64,000 nucleotides of DNA from Mytilus trossulus. Taxonomy: Eukaryota; Mollusca; Bivalvia; Mytilida; Mytilidae. The stretch covers positions 18,902,886 to 18,966,885 of the forward strand of contig NC_086374.1 in NCBI RefSeq assembly GCF_036588685.1, given 5' to 3'. The number at the start of each line of letters is the position of its first letter. Within the stretch, counting starts at the first letter, position 1. A model generated the notes under the pieces. That model worked only from the letters and a program-made list of their open reading frames with translations, did not search any database and was not told the DNA's origin. This document shows positions 48,886 through 60,300 of the stretch, piece by piece. A program made the position numbers and the translations under genes.

Positions 48886-51800
48886 ATGTTGTTTGGAGCG
48901 CGTTTTGCAAGTTGTTTGGTAGGATTCTTCTTGTTAGTCGCACTGCCGTATATTCATATAGGTAAGAGAGAAAGACCCTTCAAATAGTTTCAATATCGAT
49001 ACCAAACAAGCCTAGTATCGAGTCATTATCGAAAGAGTAGTGTCAATTCTAGTCTATAAAGTTGTGAAAAATTATACTCACGCCTTTTAACTTGAAGCGA
49101 GTTTTTATCAACTTCAACTTTTGCAGATGACAAAACATTATATAAAAAGACGTTGACATTTACAAGGGAGCTTAAATTTACTAAATAGTCCTACCTATCT
49201 TGTATATGCATGCAGATAAATATGCGATATTCATTCAACACAAATAGCTGGTTTGATAACCCTTTGAAATCATGCTCCATCGTCAAAAACACACGGATTT
49301 TACGTCAGATACGTGCGGTAGGTATGAATTATGTTTAGTTTTGTTTCATTTTTGCGCCTGTCCAAAGTTAGGAGCCTCTCGCATTTGTTAATCTTCGGAG
49401 TTTAGTATGACGTTCCTTATCACTAAACTAGTAACATATTTGTTTTGGAGCCGGCAGAAGGATTCCTCAGTGTGCGCGAGTTTCTTGCTGCATTGAAGAC
49501 CCATATGTTGCATTCGGCTGTTGTCTGTTGTCTGTTCCATGGTTGGGTTGTTTTCTCTTTTACACATTCCCCATTTTCATTCTCAATTTTATTGTCGAGT
49601 TTAGTAACGTTGGAAAAGGCTCGTAAAAGAATGGCTAGGATACACAAGTTAATTAACCGAACAATAAACATAAGTGAAGGAAAATCACTGATCAATTATA
49701 CATAGATATAGGAAGATGTGGTATGACTGTTAAACATAATTATAACAAAAGCACTAGAACGAAGAAAAAATTATAAATATTATACTTTCAGTGAAATACA
49801 GACAGTTCACATAGGGATCAAAAATAGACATGTCACTGAGCTTTAAATTACTATCTATGACACACTATTAATTGCATATACCTTATACAAGTATACAAAG
49901 TACTTTATATTCTAATTGACAGTTTATACAAGTATATACAAGCAGAACCAAATACAATGAAAGTTCCTACTACATTGTATGTATGTAAACTTCTCATCAT
50001 GTAGTTCAAATGAAGTGGATGTAAGGTTTTCAAGCAATAACAGTTTCCACTTTGTTTTATTTAATCAAAAATGAAAAAGGAATATCGCAAGAAAAAAGTG
50101 TGTCCCTAATTCTTATGGTAATGCAAACCGCCAAAATATTGCACGTACCGTCATTCAAATAATTTAAAAAAATTATATATAAACAGAATCACAAGTTTAG
50201 TTTGAATCATTTTCTTTGACATACAATTTTGCGTTTTAGATCTTACATTCAATTTACATTGTTTCTGTAAATTATTGAACGAATACTATTTGGTTTTCTT
50301 TATAACACATATCAAAGTAGAGGAAGTGTTCATTGGTTTTTTATGCTTTTATTGTTATTTTTTAATCTAGGAATAATTAATGCAAAAATGTGGGTTCCAA
50401 ACAAGACACCTGTCTCCTATAATAACTGTACTTGTAGTTGCTGGGACACGGTTTTTAAAGGTTTGTATTATTGTTTAGTTACATTTCAACAAGACCGCTA
50501 GTGGTGTAATAAATGATATCTTGGTCAAGGAGTCATGGTTTATTTGTAAGTTAGAAATGGGACCATAAATAGTTACTGCGAGTACTCTCCTATCGGTAAT
50601 TTGTATCTTTTGTAAAAAAAAATCTTAATGTGTAGTACCGATCTGGTGAGGCCAGCCCTTTCCAACTTATTCTATTACATACTAGTCAAAAATATATAAA
50701 GACCGAAGAAAAAAGATGCAGTAACAGATCACCATGCACCCTTCAACAATAAGCAAAACCTTTGTCGTATAGTAAACCATAAGTGTTCATTACAGATGTG
50801 TAATTAAGAAAATATTCAAATTAGTTTTTTTATAAAGGTTAATAATATACTTTATAAAAGTATCAAAGATGATAAATTCAATTTGGCACAAATAATTTAT
50901 ATAGACTATCAAATCAAATGTCATTCTAAAAAGAGGGGCCCGTGTGCTCGTTTTTCAAGATAATTATTAAAAATAACTCTCGAATAAGTGCATTCTCAGA
51001 TGTGTCACAGTTTAACGTCGTGAAGAAAAAAAACAGTTTACGTTAGTAGCCTCTTTTCCTTCCCTGGAACTGTATCGTTTGCCCTTAAAAGTTAGGTTAG
51101 ATTTTGAGATAAATGACGATATGTTTGCTCTTTTATAGAAAATCACTATAAAAGATTGGCTGTGAAATAACTGAACGTATCATAAGTCGGCACCTTAATT
51201 TAAATTTATGAATGATGTACTTATACCGATGATAGAAATTCGTTAAGGTCAATGGTATTTTCCGATTTTTATTTTTAGGTTCATATGAAAACCAGAAAAA
51301 AATTGGATACAAACACATGTACTTTAATGCTACTAAACAAACATTCATTATGTGGACAATAACAATGGCTGCTGTTTTGGCATTTTATGAGTTAGTGAAA
51401 CACTTATTGCGGTTATACGTGGAAAGAAATTTGAGATATTCAATGCTTTTTTTAATTATACTGAGTATTTATCCACAGTACTTTTCTTGGTGGGTATATC
51501 TAAACTACCTTAATGATGATTTCTACAAACAGTTCGTCCATCAAATGTTTTTCACAGTGACAGAGCTGATATCCTTGATGATAATTGTGCGCATGTGCTC
51601 ATATGGAAATGATATTGCGATAAATCACTTGATTGGAGTATTATCTATTAACTTGGTGCACATTGCTGTAGGGGGTTTAGACCAGTTCTTTGACCATTTG
51701 GTGTTAATGGATGGAAAACCATTTAAAAGAATGCGAAGTCTTGCACTTGTTATACCAGACGTCCTGTGTATTGTAATATTCATAATAGAATACAAAATAT

Positions 51801-51892
51801 CACATGGTCGATTATTAAGTAGGAAAGAATCCTTCTATGTATTTTGGTTAACTTTTTTGTTGTTTCTACTTTTCAAATTTGGATTGTTTTAA
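48886..51892 (+). CDS. Multi-pass membrane protein of unknown function (3 exons)
   Basis: Predicted exons 48886-48961, 50371-50460 and 51279-51892, GT-AG and phase 1, giving 259 residues. Exon 1 is a start plus a hydrophobic segment (MLFGARFASCLVGFFLLVAL), a signal peptide or first helix. Exon 2 gives a short lumenal or extracellular segment with NKT and NCT glycosylation sequons and the compact cysteine motif CTCSCWDTVFKG. Exon 3 gives about 204 residues with five or six strongly hydrophobic helices (beginning near TFIMWTITMAAVLAF, YSMLFLIILSIY, MFFTVTELISLMIIV, HLIGVLSINLVHIAV, LALVIPDVLCIVIFI and FYVFWLTFLLFLLF). The C terminus is cytoplasmic or very short (FKFGLF). I do not recognise the family and assign no activity. 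Splice borders are predicted from sequence only; continuous phase-1 joining and the signal-peptide-like first exon support the model. Intron 1 carries an R6 repeat copy. Confidence 0.72.
49385..49600 (+). repeat. R6 interspersed repeat in intron 1 of the multi-pass protein gene
   Basis: TATGACGTTCCTTATCACTA, GGAGCCGGCAGAAGGATTCC, TGCATTGAAGACCCATATG, ACACATTCCCCATTTTCATT. Open frames at 49423-49705 are shadows of this repeat. Confidence 0.7.
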
Positions 51893-52049
51893 TGTAATGT
51901 AATGTTGTCTTTTGAATATGCATTAGTACATACTTTAAAAAATATTAGAAATATATGAAAATATGAATATTAGTTATCATTTGATATAACTTTGATGTTT
52001 AAATATTATTTGATTGAATAGTTCATTTTCAATATATGTCTGTTTGTTC

Positions 52050-52540
52050 AACAACAAAAAGTTGCTCTTATGTTGTTGTCAATATAATTGAATTCAATGC
52101 AACTGTCATACAAAATTGTTTTGCTAGCTATAAAACAAGGATGATTCCGTCATTTTTCTATATTATCAAATGCCTGTACAAAATAAAGACAACAGTTGTA
52201 TACCGCTGTTTGAAATTCATAAATCGACTGAGAGAAAAAAAACAAATCCGGGTTAGAACCAAACCGTCAAAGAAACATCAAATATAAGAGTACAACGACA
52301 CAACAGGAACACTAAAATGCAACACACACAGAAACGAACTATAATATAACAATAGTCATTTTCCTGACTTGGTATAGGACATTTAAAGAAAGAAAAATGG
52401 GGGGTTGAACCTGATTTTGTGGCTAGCCAAACTTTCTGCTTCAATAACATTGTTTAATATAACCCTAGAATGACAATATTACATGACAGGACTACAATAC
52501 AAATAAATGGAAGAACACACAAAACAGAGAACCGCTAATC
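52050..52540. repeat. R9 (plus) followed by R14
   Basis: 52050-52200 has the R9 start (TTTTGCTAGCTATAAAACAAG, ATGCCTGTACAAA). 52240-52540 is R14 (AAACAAATCCGGGTTAGAAC, CCTGACTTGGTATAGGACAT, ATGACAGGACTACAATACAA). Confidence 0.6.
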
Positions 52541-52546
52541 TTGATT

Positions 52547-52740
52547 TAAGGTACCAGGCTTATAATTTAAAACACCAGGCGCAATAAGACTCATAAGTGA
52601 CGCTCATGTCAAAATAGCAAAGAAAGACCAAAAACAAAAATGATGAGCAATGATGACCCAAAATTTCTAGAAATGTGCCAAATACGACTAAGGTTATCTG
52701 CGGGGATAACAAAATCCCTAGTATTTAGAATAATTCATAT
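52547..52740 (+). repeat. R1 copy, diverged, core lost
   Basis: AAGGTACCAGGCTTATAATT, then GACTCATAAGTGACGCTC with the CGCGCGTTTCGTC core deleted, then CCAAATACGACTAAGGTTAT. Confidence 0.6.
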
Positions 52741-54064
52741 TATGCACACAGTTAATTTATGAAAATGTCCAGACAATTGATATACATGTTTATACCGAAT
52801 GGGTGACTAACTACAGAATATAAACGAATACGTAAAACAACCTATATCAGCACATAACAAGAGCACAACCGAAAAGGCTTTATATATATTCAGCCGAATA
52901 GATCGACGCACAAAAGTGACGTCACAAGTAAAATTCTAAAACATAAACCAAAAAAAGTGTTAAAAAAACCAAGATTAGGTTTGTAGTAATGATATTACAT
53001 GTATTATAATAATGAAAATTACAATACTTATCAATATAAAACTGTGTTAGTAATGAAATAATTGATTACATTATCTAGCTATATCGGTATTTTTTCTAAA
53101 TCAAACTGAAAACCAAATGCATAGTGTAAGTTTAGTGTACCCCAACTTAAATCTTATAAATGAACTGGACGATAAATTATCGTTACTTTCGCACAAAACG
53201 AACAGAAAAACGTAAGAATTACAACTAAAAACGAAAAGACATTTAACAATAACAAATTAAATATCAAAACATGAATTTTGTATAGCAAAATGCCGTGACA
53301 CGTCTAATAGCAGTGCTTATTCACTCTCAGCAAAACAGCCAAACACGTGCAAAATTCGCGTTTGGTACTTAAAAGCTCAGATGTAATGGTAAACCACAAG
53401 CTAAGACATGATAAAAATGCTCTTAGTCAGTATGGACAAAAACACATAGATTTTTGTGTGCAGTCATTCGTTTTGTCAATTTTGAGGAAAAGATCAATGT
53501 ATGAACCAGTCTTTCTAGTATCAGAATTAACCATAATTTCAAGTTCAGCGAGATACCGTATAGAGAATTATTATAGGGTGTAAAATTTCGCGATTTAAAT
53601 TGAATAAGGTATACTAAATATTTTGGCGGTTTCAAAATATATATCAATACCTTTGCATGTGTAGTTTTAAATTGGCGGGATTTATTTTGGCGATTTTGAT
53701 CTATCCACGAAAATAAGCGAAAATTTACAGCACGCGGGTTATCCGCTATGCGGTATATGATATGTAAGTATTGGCTGAAATATTGGTTATACAACTATAG
53801 TCAATAATCGAATCGGGAATATGATAGTTGTTTCCGAATCTTAAGATATGATTGGGTTTTCGATTTTACCATTTTATCAAGGTTTATCCGTACATATTTT
53901 CTCCTATGCAGTAAGTTATTCTTGTTACTTTACTTTAAAGTTGTTCGGTATCGAGGTGGCGTAAAGCAAACGCAAATCAATCAATAAAAATTAAATGTGA
54001 AATAAAAATTATTTAAAATGTAAAATGTAAAATGTTTATTCGGTAATGTCGTACCTTTTTTTGG
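52741..54064. other. AT-rich DNA with a repeat-like GCGAAAA/GGCGG segment
   Basis: 53560-53760 carries TTCGCGATTTAAATTG, TTTTGGCGGTTTC, TTGGCGGGATTTATTTTGGC and GAAAATAAGCGAAAATTT, resembling a common invertebrate interspersed repeat. No gene seen. Confidence 0.45.
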
Positions 54065-54143
54065 GAACAACAAAACGCAAGAACAGCTGAAAGGCCGATA
54101 TTCCCCATATCGGCCTTTCAGCTGTTCTTGAGTTTTGTTGTTC
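54065..54143. repeat. Near-perfect hairpin, 37-bp arms and 5-bp loop
   Basis: GAACAACAAAACGCAAGAAC...GGCCGATAT (54065-54101), loop TCCCC, then ATATCGGCC...GTTCTTGAGTTTTGTTGTTC (54107-54143) with one mismatch. No known precursor family recognised. Confidence 0.85.
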
Positions 54144-54224
54144 TTCGTGTCTAAAGATGATAACACAATGTTGACTGCTGTACCCAAATATTTGATTTTT
54201 TTACTAATATATCCGTTTGTTTTG

Positions 54225-54475
54225 TCCACACATCGTTGTCTTTATAGTTAAATTTGAATACGACTGTCATACAGGTGAGATGTTCAGCTGGCTTTAAAAC
54301 AAGGTTTATTCTACCGTTTTTTTTACCGAATGTCTGTACAAAGTCAGGAATATGAAAGTTGTTGTCCATTTGTTTGTTATTTTTGAGCTTTTGATTTTGC
54401 CATTTGATTTCTGATCTTTCCGTTTTTAATTTTTCTCGGAGGTCAGTATTTTTGTGATTTTACTTTTAATTAAAA
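54225..54475 (+). repeat. R9 interspersed repeat
   Basis: GAATACGACTGTCATACAGG, TCAGCTGGCTTTAAAACAAG, TACAAAGTCAGGAATATGAA, TTTTTCTCGGAGGTCAG. Confidence 0.7.
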
Positions 54476-54805
54476 GAACATTTTGAAATTAACACGCTAT
54501 TGTTCTGGCTTCAAGCAAGAAGCCATCGATATGGAGTGTTGCCACTTATATTTAAAATTACGCCTGGATTCCAACAAATATCTAAATTTATCATAATTCC
54601 CTAAATTATACTATCAGTCTGTTTTGTTTCTAACTTAAAATTTCAAAGATTCATGTGTACGTAACCTTGCACATAGACATATATTTCTATATTGATCTGG
54701 TTGTGGTCCTCGGGAAATAATTTACGTTATTTGGTTAGTATTCTACTATCCAGGAACCTAAAATCGGAATTTGATAATAATCCCGAATTGATTAATGGAT
54801 GATTT

Positions 54806-55060
54806 AAAATTCACAATTCGAAGAGAAACTGACAACGCCATGGCAAAAACGAAAAACGACAAAAATACAAAATATACCAACATTGTTTAAACGAACAACA
54901 GCAACCCTACAAACTATTTAAATAATCTAATATCTTCCGGAAGGGTAAATATATACACTGTCCGCTTCAATAATTCATTTTAGTCATGACGTTGTCAGTT
55001 TGTTTTTCGACTTCGAGTTTGAATATCCTTTGGTACCTTTAGCCTCTCATTTACTATTTA
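54806..55060. repeat. R2 remnants in both orientations
   Basis: Minus-strand R2 piece (ACTGACAACGCCATGGC, TTCCGGAAGGGTAA) to about 54960, then a plus-strand R2 end piece (ATGACGTTGTCAGTTTGTTT, TTTGGTACCTTTAGCC). Confidence 0.5.
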
Positions 55061-55094
55061 GCTGCATTACACTTGTTTTGATGTTATATTTATT

Positions 55095-55640
55095 ATTTTC
55101 AGAGAACTTTGTCTAATGCTTAGTCTGTTTCTGTGTGTTACATTTTAATGGTGTGTCGTTGTTCTCCTCTTATATTTAATGCATTTACCTCAGTTTTAGT
55201 TTGTTACCCAGATTTTGTTTTTGTCCATGGATTTGTGAGTTTTGAACAGCGATATACTACTGTTGCCTTTATTAATTGGCCAACAAGTCTAAATATAAGC
55301 ATCATATTTTTTTTAATTGTTATTTGGATGGCGAGTTATCTCACTGGCACTCACACCACATCTTTCTATATCTAATTAGTAGTATACCGCTGTAAACTAT
55401 TTACAAATTGATAAAGCGGATACAATTCTGGGTCACAATAAAACTGAGGGAAGCACATCAACTATAAAAAGAAAATAACGGAACAACAGAAACTCTGAAC
55501 TGTAACAAAACAACATACAACTTTCATAAACATGGACCATTAGATAACAAATTACGTATTTCTGACTTAGTACAAGACATTTTACGAACAAAATGGTGCA
55601 TTTTATCGTGTAAACCACAGAATAACAATGGACACCTCTC
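55095..55640. repeat. R14 copies in opposite orientations with an R5/R8-type piece between
   Basis: 55095-55300 is R14 reversed (GTTACATTTTAATGGTGTGT, TTTGTGAGTTTTGAACAGCG). 55305-55375 reads GGCACTCACACCACATCTTT, the start of the R5 group in reverse. 55400-55600 is R14 forward, diverged. Confidence 0.5.
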
Positions 55641-57307
55641 ATGAATCTGCGACATGACACAGCAATAAAACTATAAACTATGTGTCACAATAATGTATCA
55701 ATGCTCCAAAAAAGTGACGATTTTTTTGTGATGTTCATTTTAACACGAGTAACGATTTCAAATTTGTTAACTAATTCGTATTTCACCGATTAAAATCATG
55801 AGTTCAGTTTCTACCTTTGAATTTCAATTGGATATATGTCTTTTATTTGTTCGATAACATAATTGGTCGTATTAAAGATAGTTATGTTCTAGCGCTAACT
55901 AATTTACATCCCGGCGAGAACTTCAATATCTCATAGTGATTGTCTGATTCCTGATCCTTTCACATAAGCCCTGTTTGGCAGTTATTTTAGGCATTTTCTG
56001 TTTATTGGCTTTGATTTCTGCAATTGATTTTGTTTTCAAACTGTTTTAATTCGATTTTTACATGAATTTTATAAAGATCAAACAGACAATATTTGATTGA
56101 TATTTTGAAACACAAAAATAGATTTTATACCGAACATTCTCTTTCAACAATCCGTATTTTTCTAAACATAGAAATTCAGCTACCTCAGCTGAACTTCACA
56201 TTATCCCATAACGTTAATAATAACCTATGTTCATTTATGACCATAATCAGAGTTTTCCTTAAAATACCAAAATATTGAATGCAATCTATTTACGTTTTCT
56301 ACTGTTACATTTGTGGAGTTCTGTTGGCCACACTGTGACAAATACAACTGTCACACAAGTTTCGATATTGTTGTGTTTCCAGTCACATCTTTGATTTGAT
56401 TTATGATCACTTTTTATATTAATTGTTCAAACACATAATTCTTGTTAAACTACTATTTCATTTGCAGGACTTTAATATGAAAATAGGGATCCTACGCCAA
56501 GTGTTCACGGTTTCATTATTTATAAGCTTTTATAGGTGAAAATTGAAAAATCATGAACATTCTTTAGTACTGAACCTTTCATAGCTTTGAATATGATACA
56601 AATAAGATTGTTTCCTGTTTACCAGAAAATTTTCATTAGATATGACTAAATAAGGTTAAATACTCAAATAAAGTAAACAATATAAAGCATTCCGGATATA
56701 TTTTATATAATAACGTTATTATGCATCAAAAAGACTTTCCTATTCTCATATTATTTCTTTATTTGGTCTTGAAACTTTTGTGCGTCATCTTATTGAAATG
56801 TAAAAAGGGAAGTTGAAATTTTAAATCGTTATACTATCGGGGGGGGGGGGGTATTTTAGTTTAACTGTTTATGACAGATCTTCAATAATCCCTTGTTAAT
56901 GTTTTGATAACGTTGGTAAAGTTGGTAAAAGGTAGAGCTTGTTGCATTGCATATAAAACACCTGTCGGTTTTTTTAAAGACCGTGTGTTATCTCTTAAGT
57001 TTTATGACATTGTGTTGCTGTTACACTAAAGTAAACCTGACATCTTCTTTTTTGTTGTACGATTGTCAATAAGATCTCGCTCCATTAGATGCCAAATAAC
57101 GTAAGCTAGGGGCTAAAGTTACAATAGGGAGCCATACCACTGAGTAACCTATGAAAGTCCCGAAATGGCAAATGTAAAAATTATCAAACAACTAACATCC
57201 TAAATTTAATTACAAATACAAAACGAAAAACAAATAACGTAAGGTTGTTTCTCTAGTTTGTAAGTAATTGCAAACAGCAATTACAATAAAGATAATACTA
57301 GTAGAAG
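55641..57307. other. AT-rich DNA downstream of the Ig/FN3 gene
   Basis: No gene. Contains an uninterrupted run of 13 G at 56839-56851, exceptional in this base composition. Confidence 0.55.
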
Positions 57308-57313
57308 TTTATT
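57308..57313 (-). promoter_or_regulatory. Possible polyadenylation signal of the Ig/FN3 receptor gene
   Basis: Minus-strand AATAAA about 57 bp beyond the stop codon. Confidence 0.4.
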
Positions 57314-57369
57314 TACGTTAATTTTACTATTTTCCTAAAGCGTCTGATTCACCAGCAGTATCGTTTCTT

Positions 57370-60300
57370 TTACATTTCTTCGTAAAAATTATCCCCTTTA
57401 CTGCTACTTGCAGCGCAGTCTGTTGGTGTTGTATCATTTTCGTGTGTATCATCTTTTTCATCATCGTACAATTCTCCACTGTAGCTGCAACTTTTATTGC
57501 TGTCTGCTGATGTTTTAGTACTGGGTATATGAGAAGCATTTTCATACATAAGTAAAGTGTTAGTAGTTTCTTTGTTACGTGTTTGACGAATTTTCCGCTT
57601 GGAATCTTTACATTTTTCTTTGTTTTTGAATATAACAAAAACAACGATAATACCAATTATTCCGCATATTATCAGTGGGTATATAATCGTTTCCCTTTCA
57701 GACAAATCTGTAAACAAATACATCAAAACATTATACTTGAAGTCATATAAAACGAGTGAGTGGTAAAAGATAATGTTTATCCAATTCTTGAAACAAATGC
57801 ATGTATATATTATAAACTTAGTCCTCTGTGCACGAATTTATCATTTTTTACGCAAATATATCGTTTAATCGTTAATTTTTTTTCTTTCTGTCTGTTATGA
57901 TTTAACAAAAATGGCTGATCATTAAATGCCGTGTTTTGAAGCCGAAGTTTACCGATTGTCACCTTATAGTAAACAAATAACAAAAAGCATGGATATTGAG
58001 CACGTGTTAAACATGTACAATCAGATAATTGTTTATTTTAATTACAGATCCATGAGTATTGCGATCACCAGATTTTTACGAAGAGGGTTACGCTCAGGTC
58101 ACTATGCATACGGAATTTATGTCGGCAAATTGCTTCCTTGAAGGAAGCAATTAAAAATAAGTAAACCTCTTCTAAATGTGGACACATTAAAAAAAATATT
58201 CGCAGAACAAAGTATATGTACATAAGTTGTATTATTGTATAATGAAAACTATCTATTTAGTTTTCAAAAAACAGAGATTTCTTATGACTTTAAGAGAACA
58301 AACCTGGAAAAAGTAATATAAAATATCATATGTTTTTGCTTAAAGATTGAATGTGTTCTTCAAAATAAAGGTACAAGAAATATCTTTATTTTTTATCTAG
58401 CATATGTTTGATTTAAACATATACGGCAACTGTAGGAAATTAATACCAGGATTGAATTTTGAATTTACGCCAGACATGCGTTTTGTCTACAAAAGACTAA
58501 TCAGTGACGCTAGAATCCTAAAAAGTTAAAATGACAAAATAAAGTACGAAGTTCAAGAGCATTGAGGATCAAATTCCTTAAAGTTTTGCCAAACACAGCG
58601 AAGGTTACTTATTCCTGAGGTAGAAAAGCCTTAGTATTTCAAAAATTCAAAAGTATGGTAAACAGCTGATTTATAAATATGACCATATGAATGATAATTC
58701 ATATCAGTGCAGAAGTGAAAACTACTTGGCCATAGATACCTTTGGGGAATTACAAAGGCAATTGTAGGAAGCTTCACGTGTTGTCCATGATACTGTTATC
58801 CTTTTATCCATGGTACTGTTATCCTTCTACTAAATCATGTCAGAGAGCTCAATGAAGGTTGATAAAAGACAAGCAATAATGCTATACCCGCCGTGGCAAT
58901 AGATGTATAATCAAAATGTCACTATCAGAGATTGAACTCGATCGAAAAATTTAGTTATCAGACAACTTTTCTTGTACTAGTATCATTACATACAAGAGTG
59001 CGAAAACATGTAATTCGTAGTCGTAAAGAATAAGTTGCGTCAATTTCAGTGTCGATTTCATAATAACACTGTTATGGTAGGGTTTATTTGCAGTCGGGAG
59101 TTTTTCTATACTACTAAAATAATGAGGTCCAATTTGTCAGCCGGCATGATTTTCATCGACGAATCAAAGAATTCATCTCAAAATATAACTAATATAGGAA
59201 ATGGTCTTGATTAAAATATAAAACCATTTCAGACCTTTTATTTTTCAACATATTTGGTTTGACCAATAATTAACAGGTTTTAGGTCGAATGCGAATTCAA
59301 ATTCGATACTTAAAGTAAATGTCACATGTTACCTAATCTGTATGTTCTGCCTCTGTCAGGAGTACCACCAAACGAAATATTTTGGATTTGCTATATATAC
59401 GGTTATAAGCACAACTGAGCTTCGTCATTTTCGGAATGACACTACTTAATTCATTCACTAACCAAAAATCTCTTCTAGCATTTAACGGTTGTAGTAAGTG
59501 AACCAAGAACAGGTTTAAACAAACAGATTTTGACAACAGAGAACAATGTGTACCTGATAATCAGCATCCAATTGCAGTTCAAACGCGGAAGGGTTCAAGC
59601 CGAAAAATTTTAAAAGCGGAGGAAACTGTGCAACTTATACCGTAATCGGTACAAAAGTAGAATAGACTGATATACACATGGATAAAAATTGTATATACAT
59701 GTAACTGTTATATGATTATGATATATAACAAAAAACAGTATTCTGATTTGTATCACTACTGTAACGATATGAAAGTTATTACGGTAATGTTGATGGTTTG
59801 TAACACGAATTTGTTTTTTTCAGTCGATTTATTACTTTTGAACACCGTTATAATGCTATTACCGTAGTTTGTCATAGATTCTTATTTAAAGACGTCTTTC
59901 TGTGTCAATATCGAGAAAGGGATCAAAATATGAAGCGAGCATTCAAGTTGTGTTACTCTACATAATTTCAATTTGACATGCATATATGAGATGCAATGCA
60001 TTATTATGTTTTAAATGACCGGACATTATTGATAGAGCTGTCATTATTTATAACTAAAACAAAAATCATGACATAATACATTTTTGGTTTGTCTTTGCGA
60101 ACGTTTTATAGGAGTTCAGCTTCAAATTTGTGCAACAAACAAGCCCGCTTGGAGGGACGGACAATAACAACCCAACAGAACACCGTTATGTCGATTTGCA
60201 TGTTCAGCGTCATCTATTCTTTTTTTGTTTTGTCTGATGATTGAACTAACAAAACGAACACTAAGACAAAATACTAAGCTTCGACAATATCGTCTCTCAA

